A stretch of 64,000 nucleotides of DNA from Promerops cafer (GCA_013398275.1 VZSE01008774.1:62001-126000), one strand, 5' to 3'. Shown: positions 1 to 13,631, numbered from the stretch's first letter. A program made the numbers and translations. The notes: generated by a model from the letters alone, not told the origin.

Positions 1-450
1 CAGATTTTACCTCCAAAATGTCCTTTTTGTCCCCTACTGATTCCGCTCGATTTTCCGTCACAAATGTTCCCTATTAGTCCCTTGCAGATTACCTGAGATG
101 TTACCTCAAAAATGTCTTTCTGGCCCTTAAAAATTACCTCAGGTTTTATCACAAAATTTTCTCTGCCTGTCCTCCCCAAGTTACCTCAGACTTTTCCTGC
201 ATTTTCCCAAAACCAATTTTCTCCTCTAGAGATTGCCTCAAATTTTCTCACCAAAAATGTCCACTACATGTCCTCCACACATTACTGCAGCTTTTGTCCC
301 CACAGTGCAGTGGGAATAAAACTCCTCAACTTTACCCCAAAATGTTCATTCCATGCCATCCAGGTGATGCCAGAGAATTCTAGCATTCCTCCCCTCTGAA
401 GTTCTTGCTGTTGCCTCTGAGTTACCTCAGCATTTCCCCTCACAAATTGA
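1..450. repeat. Degenerate tandem minisatellite, unit about 47 bp
   Basis: The window opens inside a diverged tandem array. Units beginning near 40, 86, 132, 180, 230 and 279 share a core that reads roughly ATTACCTCAG, then a T-rich stretch, then CACAAAAATGT, then TGTCC. A weaker copy with TTACCTCAG is seen near 420. The phasing is about 46-50 bp and the copies differ at many positions, so the array is old. It probably extends left of the window. The open frames over it are by-products of low stop density, not genes. Judged by eye, without an alignment. Confidence 0.65.
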
Positions 451-3400
451 AACACCGTGCAGTCCTGTAATGGTGCAGGCCCATCAATTTTTTACCATAA
501 ATTCCCTGTTCTTGGTTTTTCAATTGTCCACAATAATTTCTCCCCAATGTGACATTTCTTATAGTTCTTTCATTCCCACCCCACAGGTTTCCATTCCCTG
601 TTTGACATATCCATTTAAACTGTGCAGCACAGTTTTACTTCTCTTCCTACCATCTGTCTTCCCCATTATCCTGTCCTATTTTCTCCCCTTAGCATTCAAA
701 TAAGCTTCTTCCAGCTTGCTCTGTTGTTTCCTATGAACATCCTCAATCACACCCAAAGCTTTACTTTCCTCTTCTTGAAAATAAAGCACTTTAACATTCT
801 GGATGCTCTCTGGACAAACTCAGTTTGGGAACAGGCTGGTAGCACTTTGACTCTCAGTCTGGGTGACTTCCTTTAGCACTCACAGGTGATCCCAGAACCA
901 TAACCTCAGTGTTCTGCCATTCCCAGGACTGGAGATCTCAGTCAACATCTTCAGGACGTTTAATGACTAAATTACAAATCCATTACAAATGTGCAATTAT
1001 TATTTTTCAAGGCTGTAAATGTAACCACTTCTGAACAATTTTGGTACACGAAGAGAAAGAGTATCTGTCTGAAACAAAGCCTACCACTTTCTTCCCCCTG
1101 ATAATTTTTAGCCCTCACTCCAGACTTTAGGAAAGTTAGAGACAGGTTTACCATAGTGCTTTGAAGGCTTTTTTGTACCTCGGGAGCACTGTTTTAACAG
1201 CCTCACCTCTAGGATGGCTCTGTGCCCAGAGAAACTGCCAGAGAGCCAAGCCCCGTGGAGACAAAGGAAAACCCTCACACAGCTTCAGAGCTGCTGCAAG
1301 AGGAGAATCTGATCCATTGTCTAGTTCCCCGAATAGCACCTGCTGGGCAATACCTGTGGTGTTTCCATTACCCATTGAGATGAAGCCCGGTGCCAGGAAT
1401 CCTGGGGTGGTTTCCTTGACAACCAGAAAAATGCACGACTGAGATGCACATGACTTTTCGGGTGCTGTTTTAACTCCTCTGAAGCAATGAGTTGCCCCAC
1501 CAGAACTCAGATAGATAAAACCAAGGTGTACAGCCAAATGGGAACAGCATTTATGTTCAAGGGCAAATGTGAGCTGAGCCTGAAATCTGCCACGAAACAG
1601 ACCCTCAAGAGAGCAAGCAGGCTGGAAGTATTTCTCCTATTCAGTGGGGCAGAGATCTTGCAAAATTATCTACTTTTTAATTTAATAGCCTTTAGATTAG
1701 AAATTTCAAGAGATGGAAGGTATTTCCATGGGATATATAGATAAATCTAACATTGAATTATTTTGAATGTCCCTATTAAATCCAAAGGTTTCACATTTCA
1801 CAGTTTATTGCAGAGAATGCACTGTTCATCAGAAGCATTAAGTGGCATTTATTGAAATCAGAGCATATTTTGAAATTATTTTAACAAGACAGTGTAAATT
1901 TTAAGCCAAATCATACAACATCCATAGGAGCAACAGTATATTGTTACTCATTGTTTGTATGTAGGCATGGTCACAAATTTTCTATGGACAGTAAAGTCAC
2001 TGAAAAATTCATATTTTCATGAATTCAAGTTACACTGAGAAGCATTTTAAGTCCACTTATGGAAAATACTTTTTTAAAGGAAGAATTCCATTATAAAATA
2101 TCAAAATATATAGGAATTTCAAAAGGAAATGTTCTTTTAGGTTTCATAATTTTGGCATTTTGTTTGACAAATTAGCTAGTCTTTAAGGGAAAATTAAAAA
2201 AAAGAAGAAAGAGAGAGAGAAGTCCAAGAAGTACCACATACAATAGATTGACAAGTATTGTTAAAACTGAAAACATGTTTGGGATTTTTTTTGCTTTTGT
2301 TTTTAGGCCTTTTAGTTGAAGAACCAGAATATTATTATTCCAGTTGAACAGAGTTCTACTTTCCAGTTTAGTAAATAGTCAGAACCATCCATTTCCCTGC
2401 TTCATGCTTGGGAGGAATAAGGACATGTGAGGAAGGCAAGGAGAAACTGAAGGGGATGCCGTGGATCAAATAAGCAGAGGGAGTAAAGAAAGGACTTATC
2501 AAAGGTGACAAGCCAGGTGACAAATGTAAATGTTTTTGAACTCTATCTGCTGACATCAGGATACCTTATAATCATTTCCTTTCAGACCTTTCTGATAACA
2601 CCGCTCTTTCATTAATTCCTTTTCACTGAGGTAATAAGGAATTACTTTGCTTAATGATTCTCTAAAGATCCAAGAAGGCTAAATATCCTGATAAGGCAGT
2701 TTTATTTCACAAATAATATTGTAGTCACCAATACTATTAAATGTTAAGGTTTTCTGCAGTAGGCCATGTCCCTAGCAATGGGGGATGCAACATCCTAATC
2801 CACAGGCAATATTGGCAAAATGAGCTTGTCCTTTCCCAGCGCTAAGTATCAGTCAGTGGAAAACTATCTAACAGATGGTTTACTCTGAGAGAATATTTAA
2901 TATCCCAAGAAAAAGAGAGAAGAACCCTGATCACTGACTTCTTCTGGAGTAAAATTCCCCATGCTCGGGGTTTTGCAATAGTTTATATCCTCGTTTGATT
3001 GTAGGTGCAGCCTCAAGAAAGGAAATTATTCTCAAATTGTCTTCCCCCTACTCAAAAGCTTCCCTTCTTCATGACAAGAATATCATAGATGCAGACTCTG
3101 AACCAAGGTGTCAAGGATGTCTTCTGCTTAAAAGACAGAACTCACTGATGCAGCATCAGAAAAATCTTGCAAATAACTTAATCAGTTGTTCTTTTACCTA
3201 CATTACTTAACAACTAATTAAACATATGTGTAGAAGTGGCCTTTAATTTGCTGGCATTATGGAGATGTTTTAGGACAAATCAAATTGTCTGTTTAGTTCA
3301 GTTTACAGCAGGTTACTGCAGCAGGCACTGGCTCAAACCCTGACAAAGTGCACTGCCACATAACATCCTGAAACAAGCACTGAGAGGTCCCACAAAAGAG

Positions 3401-5462
3401 GTCCCATTTCTAGTTCTGTGGATCCCAGTGGTTTAGAGAGAAATTAATATGTGCTTTTCTCTTAGAGTTAGGGTCTTCTATTCATTTGCAGAATCAAAAG
3501 TTCTGTAAGCTTTTAATGTAGGTCAGACTCAACTCTTCACAGCTGCAACCAAGATGCAGCTATTAAGCTTCCCTTAAAAACATTCTCATTTCCTAAGCCA
3601 AGACCCCTGGCTCAGCCCTGTAATTATAAACTGGAAGTTCCAAAATTAGCAAGTGGTAAAGGTGGAAAAGGATAGAAGCACAACACACCCATGATTCATT
3701 ATTTGTTGAGTCAGGTCCAACATTGGATGGGAAAACTAACAAGCACTTTATGCTTTGAGCTGACTCAACAAAATGCATGGGAAGGGCAATTTTCATTGGA
3801 TGCACAGCAAGCAGAGCTCCCACCCCAAAGGCAAAGATGCTCCTCTCACATTAGTGTGGAACTCTGGTGGCTTCAGCTGATGAGGGATCTCTGCCAGATC
3901 TCTGCAGGGAGAGACACTGCAAGTGCAGGCATCAGGTGGTCAGACAACTCAAGTGTCTGGCAGACACCAAGCAACAATTTCACAGAAACAATAAAACTTC
4001 TGTATGTTGGAAACTGAAACATTGTAGTATTTTTTCACTTAAGACAGCAGTTCTTTCACAGCAGAAGAGAAGAATTCAGGCAAAATCAAACAATATATTC
4101 TGGGAAAAGCTGCTGGATGTGATGGAGGCTTTTTACTAAGGCAGAAGTGAGATTTCCTAATCTGAAGACCTTTCTTCTTCCACAGTAAACAAGCATTGTT
4201 AAAACAACAAGGGAAATGCATTAATTCCATGTTTTCCTTTCTTGCTGCTTGACTGCACTCCTTTGCTTTTACCATGAGCAGTAATTGCCCCTCACACACC
4301 CCCTGCTTCAGCCCGCAAGCTTCCACATTACCATACTAGGGCTTGACTGCTGTTTAGCATGGAAATAGCATCAGATTACCCATCTTAAAATAGTATTTTG
4401 CCAGGGTTCAATAATTGTAGTCAAAGGATGCTTTATTTGTATATCAGGTAGTAAAGTACTAAATTTTCCTCTTTATACATGAGGGGAATTTTAAAATCCT
4501 GGGTTTAGAACAAGCTAAGCCTTTGTGTTGCCAGGAGATTCTGAAGTGTGTTTGAAAAAAAAAAAAACCAAAACAACCCAACATTTAAAATCTTCAAGGG
4601 TCCAAGTCATACCTGTCCTGTCAAAGCTGGGGCTCAGCACAGAGAGCAGGAGGCAGCCCATCAAGGAGCCACTGTGTGGGGAGCAGCAGGACACAGTCCT
4701 GCATTTATGGGGGATTGACTGTTCTCTCCGTTTTTTAACCAAGATTTGTCTCAGAGCACCACGCATCTTGGAACTTAAAAAAAAAAAAAAAAAAAAAAAA
4801 GGTGCAATTGTGTTTTGCTTCTCTCCAAGCACTCTTTTTCATAAGCAAATTTGGGAGAAAAAAATGTGGTGAGAAAGATCTGCTTTCCACACATGCTGAG
4901 TGCCAAGGTGCTCATTACCACAACTTTTTAAATTGCATTGTTTGAAACTGATTTTCAATCTCTTTGCAAATATCCTGTGATGCATGGGCAAATTTTCTAT
5001 ATATTGCTTAATTCCACTGTCTACCTACTCCTTGTATGCTTTTGAAACCACCAAATTCCACAAAGAACAAACAGTCCCTGCTCAGGTAATGCAGTTCTGC
5101 TTCTTCTTCTGTCTTCAACTACAGACAGAAAAAGCAAAAGTTCAGTCATCACTTTTTTAGAGGGTTGTGTCATGGTTTGGGAATGGTATTCTCCAATTTA
5201 GTGCTCCCAGTAAAACCACTCCCTCCTCCCTGGGGTAGGATGGAGAGGAGAACTGGAGGCACAAAAGATAAAACTCCCAGGTTTTTATTTTCAGCTTTGA
5301 ACTTAAATTATGTCAAACATTATGCTTTTAGTTTCAGCATCAAGAAACCTTAATTAAAAGAACAATTTAAATTATATTATGAAGATATACAATGATGGCT
5401 ACATGTCATTTCTTAACACTCATGGTTTTAATTGATATTCTTCACAAAGTTTCCAATGGAAA
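451..5462. other. Intergenic stretch with no gene seen
   Basis: AT-rich sequence with only short, unconserved open frames and no exon-like signal that I recognise. It holds simple repeats: an A run near 4555-4567 and a 24-base A run at 4777-4800. No CpG-rich promoter, tRNA or other RNA gene was noticed. Confidence 0.5.
4777..4800 (+). repeat. Poly(A) run of 24
   Basis: An uninterrupted run of A residues. It could be the tail of a processed retrocopy or just a mononucleotide tract. No recognisable coding sequence precedes it and no flanking duplication was found, so no retrocopy is claimed. Confidence 0.8.
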
Positions 5463-5873
5463 TGTGAGAAACGATGCTCACTTTTTTTAAAATTTCAAAA
5501 GGTTTATTAAAAACCTCAGCAAAATACAACAGAAGACTGAGTAAGGAGACACAAACAGCACTCGAGGCAAAGAACTCAACCACCATGTCCTCAAATATTA
5601 AATGGATGTTCTGCCTTTTATATCCCCATCCCCTCCTAAAGTCTTGTCAATCGGCTCCTTCTTCACTGCCCAATGGTGGAGATCACTTTCTTACACCTTG
5701 ATTGGAGGTTGGGAGTTGCCAAAGGAACAAGCCAACCCTCCCAAATACCCCGCCCACTAGGACTAGTCCGTGATAACAATGTATGGGTGAGGGGAAACAT
5801 GCCTATCATCTACAGAACTTCTCTTAAAATATACATAATATTCACCCCTTAATTGTGAGAGCCAACCATCACA
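5463..5873 (-). mobile_element. Probable solitary endogenous retrovirus LTR
   Basis: Read on the minus strand, this 411-bp block starts TGTGATGG and ends CTCACA, so it has TG...CA termini and short inverted ends. It carries a TATA box (complement of 5613-5624, GATATAAAAGGC) and a polyadenylation signal AATAAA (complement of 5503-5508) about 105 bp further on. That order fits U3-R-U5. No gag, pol or env sequence lies beside it and no clean target-site duplication was seen, so it looks like an old solo LTR. The exact family is not assigned. Confidence 0.65.
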
Positions 5874-6789
5874 TTACTAATCTATAACAGAAGCATGAAA
5901 TAAGTCCAAAGAGTTCCTCTGCAGTGTGTCTATCATGGGCCAGCCTTCCTCTCACAAAAACAGACTGTGCCTGGAAACTGGAATTACTCATTCAACACAG
6001 CTGTGTTTAAAAGCCTTCCCTTGGCACCCCTATCCCCCCCCCGAACCTTCCAGCAGGGAGAATGAGGATGTTTTGGCCCTGTTTCACTTAAGAATATGCC
6101 TACTTTCATCATAGTCAGCAAAATACTTAGGCACATGCTGTGTCTTATCTTTTATTTTCTTTTTAAAGAAGTGGCCTCTTTAACTTTGTTAGCCCTTAAC
6201 TCTTTTTACAGAAAGTAGAGGGATTTACAAGTGGTTTTACATCCCTTAGAGTTCTGTTAAAACAGAAACGAGATTTTTACTTGTGTGAATCAGCCCTGAA
6301 AGTGAAAAAAACCCAAGCAAAACAAAAAACATAAATACACTATTTTTTTGGAGGAGAAAGATTTGCCAGAGATCACAACTTTTCCTAGAGCAGCTGGCAC
6401 AGAGGGAGAAAAAAAACATGGTCAAGACTTCCAGCCTGCAAACACTTCTTCTATTCCCATACAGGAGTTCTGTAGAGCACAAGGAGATTTTTGCTCCAAG
6501 CATTGAGACAGATCCTGTAATACCTTGGAAGCCCCAGGGTGTTCCATGGACCTGGAGATTTTGTGTGTGCAGAAGCTTCAGTCCTTCTCTCCCACATTAC
6601 TGAAGCAGATCCTGCAGTTCCTTTTCTTCCTATTGAAATGGAGGTTTTGGGGTTCGCTTAAGTTAGCAATATGAATTAAGCCTTTACATTTTTAGCTTGT
6701 AGAATTGTGTGTTGAATTTTAACCTTTTACTTAAGAAACCTCTGCCATGGTACAAAGGGCATAGGAAAATGCAAATTTCTGGTGCTTCC
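5874..6789. other. Intergenic stretch with nothing recognised
   Basis: Only short open frames without recognisable domains. There are a few T-rich and A-rich runs. No splice-bounded exon, RNA gene or promoter could be supported. Confidence 0.45.
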
Positions 6790-7282
6790 TGTGACAAGGA
6801 AAGAACTGTAACAATACCAGGGGAGGACCAAAAGGATGCAAGAAACCTAGATAAAGAGGCTCCCCCGTCTCCAAGCTGACCAAAGCTGACAGACTTACCT
6901 AGATAAGCACTGAGGAGCCAAAGCGCACGTGCAAAGGAGAAAAGTTCAAAAGTTCAATCAGGAGGAAGACCATGGCCTTCGGCCTCGGAGACCACCAAAA
7001 GACCCCCGTGAGACCACCACTGTGAACAAGGCATGCTCAGAAGGGCATGGATCTAATTACTATTCAAGGCGAGGATAGGCGGGGCCAGGGGTTGATTATG
7101 CATAAGGCAATTGCGCAGTGTAATGTATATGGAACACCTTTGTGAACAAATACGTAACTCAGACCAGGGCGGGGGGCACAAGTTTTCAGGAGAATTATCT
7201 CCCTTGAGTGGGGCGCTGACAATACATACCCACTTCATAACTACACAGCTGTGGAGTCTGTCTATTCCACGTATCGCTTCAC
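6790..7282 (+). mobile_element. Possible endogenous retrovirus LTR
   Basis: This block differs from the AT-rich flanks in composition. It has a GC-richer middle with clustered CpG, a TATA-like GTATATGG near 7126, and a right end reading CTTCA. It resembles the U3-R region of avian ERVK-type LTRs in general style. The left end (TGTGACAAGG) and right end are tentative. No canonical AATAAA was found, and a GCTTC pentamer near both ends is only suggestive of a target duplication. It could equally be another interspersed repeat. Confidence 0.4.
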
Positions 7283-10200
7283 TATGTTTTGGGACGTTTT
7301 TTCCCTTTCCCCCCCTCCCTTTTACCAGAAAGACAGCTGTTATGCCTTCCCTTGGACATTTTATAATAATTTTACAAAGCTGTACTTTGGGCCAGACTCA
7401 TATCATAACTAATTCCTCCTTGCTCCCCTTGAAAAAATGAGTCATAAATGGGACATACAAGCACCTGGTTTTCCTGAGAGAACACAAATTTTAGGTAGCT
7501 GCTGCTAATTTCATGTCCTAAAACGCAACCCTCATCAGATTCAGCTAGAGTAAATCAAGGTGCAAACAGACAGTAGGAAATAGCCTTGTTTTGACAGGAA
7601 CAGGAATAACCTGGAGTGTGTTTGTTCTTGAATAAAGCAAAGGTGACTATTGATTGAGTCCAGCTCACTGGGATCATTCAGATTAAGCACCAGACTTAGG
7701 TCTCGATGTTCAGATCTCAGTCACAGAAACTCTCCTGAGAGCTTGCATGCAAAGCTGCTTGTATCACTTGCAAATACACATTTATGGCAGCTTTTCTGCT
7801 TGTCAGAAGAGAGAAATAGCTCAGAGATAGCTCAAAGACACAAGTAAAAGCCGTGGAATTTGTGTTTGAAGGACACAAACAGAAGTTGTCAATTGTTTGT
7901 TTACAAGAGGGCAAACAGGAACAATACAAGCCTGGGATAAGGGTCAGAGAGAAGAGGCTGGGAGAAAAAGGCAAAGAGAGGAAACTGAAAAGGGGATTGT
8001 TCAGAGGAAAAGGGATCTGTAACCCTAAAGGAGATATTCTTCAGAGCTGAAATAAATGCCGGACTCCTAAAACTCCGCAGTCCTTTACTGTCTGCATGTA
8101 TTTACTAAACCCAGTGAGAAAAGGCACAGTTCATTTCCCTTGGAGGTCTGGGCTCACATCTGTGCTGAGCAGTAAAGACAAAAACCAGAGATTCCTACTC
8201 CAGATCCAGAGCTGCTAAATAATTAGAACCATCCTTATTAGCAAGCATGCCCTCAAGAAGCTTATCAAAAGCTGCAGAAAGAACCTAACTCATATTTCTG
8301 ACTGTAAAAATATTTATTTAAATAGATATTATTATTCAGGATTTTTTTTCCAATGTGGGTTAGATACATCAGCAAGCACACTGTTACTTCTGCTGACATA
8401 TTCTTGCAGTTGTTCCATGATTTGCTATTCAAACTGATCCAAATTTCAAAAAGGCTACAGGATCTCAATCTCTAAGACCGGCCTTTGTAAGAAAGTTTTG
8501 AAATATTGAATATTTTCAAATATATAATCTACTTTTTCCACTTTTTATTTTTGAATTCATAGACTATAAATAACAAGGAACTCTTGATACTTTTACCTGT
8601 TTCTGCCAAAGCTTCTGTGTGGCAATTTGACACTTAAAGTTAGATCATAGGTGAAGGAAGGAACATGCAATCTCTTTTATGAGGACAGAGATCTTTTCAG
8701 GGAGTTTCCCTTCTCAGGAATATAAGAGCTATTTTCATTCTAGAAATGATTGACTTATCCCCTTCAAGTGGCAAGTATCAACTGGAAACAATTACCTTTG
8801 GAAAGAGGAAGTTTTCAATTTTAAGATGAGTGAGCACCATCTGTAATTTCATGCCTTCAGGCTGCCTTCACGAAAAAGTTCAATAAGTTAAAGCCAGGAA
8901 AAGGGAAGGGGGGCGGGGGGGAAACAAATCAAGACCAAGAAAACCCCAAAACTTTAATTATTTCCAGCAAAACGAGCCTTTTAGCCTTTTGTTTGCATAC
9001 AGATATGCTTGTGGAATGGTTGTAAGTAGTGCTCTTCTTTTTAGCATTTTCTGAGTTTGTTTGAAGTGTCACTGATACAGCATTGTGAGGATCAAATCCA
9101 GATGTCATCATCTTGAAGTCCAAGGCAGATGATGGATGATCCTCAACACTGTTTATAAACAAAGGGCAAAAACAGAGCCAGCATAAGAGCCTGGCTTGTC
9201 TTTCATTTCAGAAACATTAAAAATATATAAGAGATAGTGGTTTGTTTAGAAGAGAGTTCTAGACATTCCATTTTAAATGCATATCATTTTACCTAAGAAA
9301 AAAGCCCCATATATTCACACAAAGATTTCCCCCCCACACAAAGGAAATGTTTCTTTTTTGATCTTCATACAAAGCATTCCAGCAACTGGTGAACTGCAAA
9401 ACCTATCACTTCTGTCAGAACAAATAACTAAAAATGGGCTCTTATCTGAGTCTCATCCTAACTCCCAGGCAAGCTCCAGTCATGCACCACCTCATTTAAA
9501 TCCACACAGACCAAGAGATGCCAGTGGGAAAGAGACCAAGCACAAGAGTGGGACTCCATGAAATCTCATCTGTGATTAAAGCTGTTATTTTACTTAAATT
9601 TTCAAAATACTGGGTCACAATACATAAAATAAACCTGGCATTTAAAGTACAAGAACTTTCCACGCTGGGCAGATCTGAGACTGACAAAAGAATACATTAT
9701 CTCTCAAATCCAACCTCTATTTCAAGAGTTTTTTCATCCTCTATTTCAATTTACTATTTGTATGTATTTTAATGTAGTATTTAATTTTTAATTGTGGACA
9801 TTCTATTGGTTAAAGCTCATTCTGTTGTTTTACTGCACTATAAGTTGATGCTGATATAATTATATAAAATGTGAGGAACAAAAAATATCATGAAAAAATA
9901 AAAACTGTAGTAAAATGGATGAGGCAAAACAAACATCCATAGAAGACAGATTTAACCTTTATCTCCATGGCTGCAATAACAACATTGGCCATAAATCTCA
10001 CCTATGAGATTATTAATAAATGAAATCCTTTGTTGATGGTTTGAGCTAATTAATTAGGAGTAAGTGAACTGATGAGGTGAATGAAGCACCTCTAAAACTA
10101 AGCTACAGATCAATGACAGAATAACCATTTGAATTGCTACTCCTCTCTGTGTAAGAAAGAACCTCTGCCAAGGATCACAACAATAGATTGGTATCATTTT

Positions 10201-13138
10201 AAGCAATGCCAAAACATTACTGCAACTCAGAGCAGGATGCATGGAAGGTGCTCCAAACTTAAAGAGGGAAGTTACAGAGCATTCTTTGCTCAAGGATGAA
10301 ACAAAGATTTCTATGAGGAGAATTCCCATAAAGAATTAAAGGAGAATTATATGGGTAAGGAGAACAGAGCAATTCTGTCTCTCTGCCAGGGGGACCTAGG
10401 TCTGTCACTTGGACACTAATGCAGGCTCTCCAGTGACTTTCCAGAGGTTCTCAAAGCTATGGAATCACAGGTGGCAGTGGTCAGTGTCCTACATCCCCCC
10501 CCCATCAATTTGCATCATTTGTAAACTTTGTATTTTCACCTGCAAAGGTCAGTGGTTTCAGGAAATAGGCAACAGTCAGTAAGAAGCTCTCTATAAAAAC
10601 ATCACTATTAGTCCTTCAGATCAATATAATCAATGATTTCTTGGTAACTGCTCAGTAGAAAATGAAAAAGGTGTGTAAGACTTTGCTTTAGATAAAGGGG
10701 AGATGTTTTAGATATAAAGTACATAGGCATGATGCCAGTCTCCACAGTTTTGATGTCTAAGACGAAATATTCTCATATACAAGACATCTTCATGATCCAG
10801 GGACATATAAGCCTTAAGGGTGGCACTCCATGAGATAGGCAATCTTGTGTCTGTTGTAGTCTCCAGTCTAAATATTTTTCAAAACTAGAGGGAAAAATTC
10901 TTCTTCAACCTCTTCCTGTGTTCACAATTAAAATCTATCCAGTTTCATTTCTCTCTCCCTTAGAAGAACTTGAGCTCTGCCATCTTTGCGTAGGATGAAG
11001 TGCAGTTGACTTCATTGATCGTGCCAGTCATTTTCCTCAGAGTGAAACACAAGTAAGACAGATTATATTGCCTGTCCTCAGCTGCACTTTGTACTGCAGC
11101 TTTTTTTTTCTCTTTTCAAATGCAAGGTGTGAATGCAAAACAATTGCTGAGTGGGTTGTTTTGTATCCTAACAAAATATAGCGAGTGACAGGGGAGTTTT
11201 ATGGTACAAAAGGAAAATAAATTAAAGAAACATGCAGTACTTGGAATGGAAGGAACTATAGAGAGGCAGAGAAAGGAAATTATCCTTTAGGAATCTACCA
11301 CGTGGACTGTTATGCTTTAGTATTTAATAATATTTCTGGGGAGAAAGAAAATAACATTTTCCCAGTCATTTTGCTGGCATCTTATCTTTCCAATTAAATT
11401 TTAATAACAAATGGAGTTCCTTCAATATGCTTCAGTCAATTCCATGGGCACGTCATCCCTGTTTTAAATTCCATGTTCTCTAATAAGACTTTTAATATAT
11501 CTGCTTATGGAGAAGAACAAGAGTTCAGATCATAAATTTGAATAATTGTCTCATCATCAGCTTCAATGATGTGACAACAATTGACATCACTAGTAGCTAT
11601 GTCCATGTTATTCATTATTCCACTCTGTGTGGTTGGGAAAAGGAGATGTTTCCCAATTGACTAATGGCTTTAGTAACCTCCCTTGCATATATATTTTTCA
11701 AGGTTTCCAGAAGCCTTCAGGTTCAGCTGCCAAAAATTGAAACCAAGCTGAAATTATATTCAGCCTCTGTTCCAAGTCTAGCTCCATTTCAATATCTCCT
11801 TAGGAAAGGATAAATAAAACAGCTGCAAACAGAGCTGGAGGGAGGAAGGTGGAGGACCAGAATCAAGACTGCCAGCTGTGGGTACCCACTGCAAAAATAT
11901 TTAGACAAAAACTAGAGACTACCTCTCACTTCTTCCCACCTGGTTAAAAATCTTCCTTTTGCCACTGACATATCAGACAGTCCTACAAATTACTGCCATT
12001 TCCATTTCCACTGTGTCATTTCTATGGCTGAATATTCAGCCATACAAATAATTAATCAATATTGAGGTGATTAAGTTCAAGCACATCTCTCTTTTCAAAC
12101 AGGTTCTTAGTATCGTGGCATTTTCAGACTGATAATATATTAAAATTATATCAAGGCATAAATATATCAGCAAAGCTTCTTCCTTTTTAATACACATTTC
12201 ATTCTGAGAATTCAGCATCTATTTCTGGATAAATTTCTGTCATCATAATGCTACTGATTTTAAATATCCTGAATTTTGATCATATGGACATTTTCCCTTG
12301 AGGTAGTTGAAGACATTTGTAATTGTGGGGTGGGATGCTGTTATGGATTAGAAGGTGATTTAAGTTGTATGAAGAACAGAGGATAAAATGTTCTGTCCTC
12401 TGCAATACAGTTTAAAAGTATTGAAGTTCCTTATCAGGGTTTTTAAGAGTACATTTTATACAGCATTTTGCAACACTGAAATAGCTGAGACAAGTGTAAA
12501 ATTTAGTGAGTTTTCATGAGCCTGTGATTATTTGTAAAAAGTGAAGGGAATTAAAAAATACCCAATTAAAGAATGATGAAAAAAATTTTTGAAACCCAGA
12601 GATAAAAGCCAAATATTTGATGTCTCCTGCAATAAAAGATAGGGGGTAATTGGATTCTGTAATGAAAGCAACTTCCTCTAAACCTCAGAATTCTTTGGTT
12701 ATAAGGATATTTCCAACAGCACTGAAGGACAATGCCAGCTTAAAAAAGCCAATAAATATATTCTAAGTATCAATTGTCAATGCAGTAAGTATGTGATGTA
12801 ACTGTCATAACAACATAAAAACAGATTAAACTTATATTGTCCAACAGCAGAAGATACAAATTGAATGGAAATATGAACTACAGTTACCAAATTACAATAA
12901 CCTAAAAAACCAGACAAAATTATTAGCAAGATACTGGCAGAAATACTGAACTGTGGGTAAATAGTCTCATATCTTCTTAGCCAATCCCAAATTTAGAGAT
13001 TTGTGATTTGATACCAGAACAAAATTTGTTTAAATTTCAATCATTAGTATTATGGACAGGAGATGTTCTGAGTTACTGAAATTTGACCAAGCCAGGCACC
13101 TGCTTATGTAGCCAATAAATACATTTCATCACTATGGT
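7283..13138. other. Intergenic AT-rich stretch, nothing recognised
   Basis: About 5.9 kb of AT-rich DNA. The open frames are all below 100 codons, overlap each other and show no domain. A G-rich run (8909-8920) and a C-run near 10496-10503 are the only local oddities. No gene, RNA or well-defined repeat could be supported. Confidence 0.5.
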
Positions 13139-13631
13139 TGTGAGAGGAATGACAGATTTGTCTTTACAAACAAGCAGTGGACCCGCTGATAGACAAGACT
13201 AGCACTGAGAGATAAAAGAAACAATGGGAAGGATTCCACTGATTGACGAATGGAATGATTGCTTTTACAATCAAACTGTAGGTTTGCTGATAAATTAAAC
13301 TGGATATTGAAAGATGAAAGAAACAATGGGGAAAAGCCATAAATTCCGTAAGAATTAAAAATTAAAAGGGGGGTTATACATCGAGGGGGAAATCTTAGGT
13401 ATTAGGCCTTCCAAGAAGCCTGTGCCTCTCAAGTACCTCAGCCAATGGGAAACAAGAGAGGGAAATGCAGCCAGGAAATTAGGATAAAAACAAGGCTGCA
13501 TCCTCCAGAAATTTGAGAGATCCCAGGGGAATCCCCCATGGCCTCTCCCTTTATTCGAATAAAGTAAAAGGACTCCTCTGTCTCCTTTTTGGACATAAAC
13601 CTCTGGCGTTTGTGGATTAATTTTCCTCACA
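13139..13631 (+). mobile_element. Solitary endogenous retrovirus LTR with duplicated U3 block
   Basis: The 493-bp element starts TGTGAGAGGAA and ends TTTTCCTCACA, which are imperfect inverted repeats ending in TG and CA. In order it has a U3 with a CCAAT-type motif (13442), a TATA-like GGATAAAAA (13482-13490), AATAAA at 13558-13563 and a short U5. The U3 contains two diverged copies of an approximately 75-bp block about 101 bp apart (near 13157-13228 and 13258-13330), an arrangement typical of LTR enhancer repeats. No internal viral genes flank it. No clear target-site duplication was found. Confidence 0.7.
13157..13330 (+). repeat. Direct duplication inside LTR U3
   Basis: Two copies share TTTACAA near their starts (13163 and 13264) and GAAACAATGGG at their ends (13218-13228 and 13320-13330), with a GCTGATA core between. 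The offset is 101-102 bp and the copies are perhaps 70 percent identical by eye. Confidence 0.7.

Noticed and set aside
13355..13630. 91-codon minus-strand open frame starting MRKINPQTPE
   Set aside because: It runs antisense through an LTR with its own TATA box and AATAAA on the other strand.
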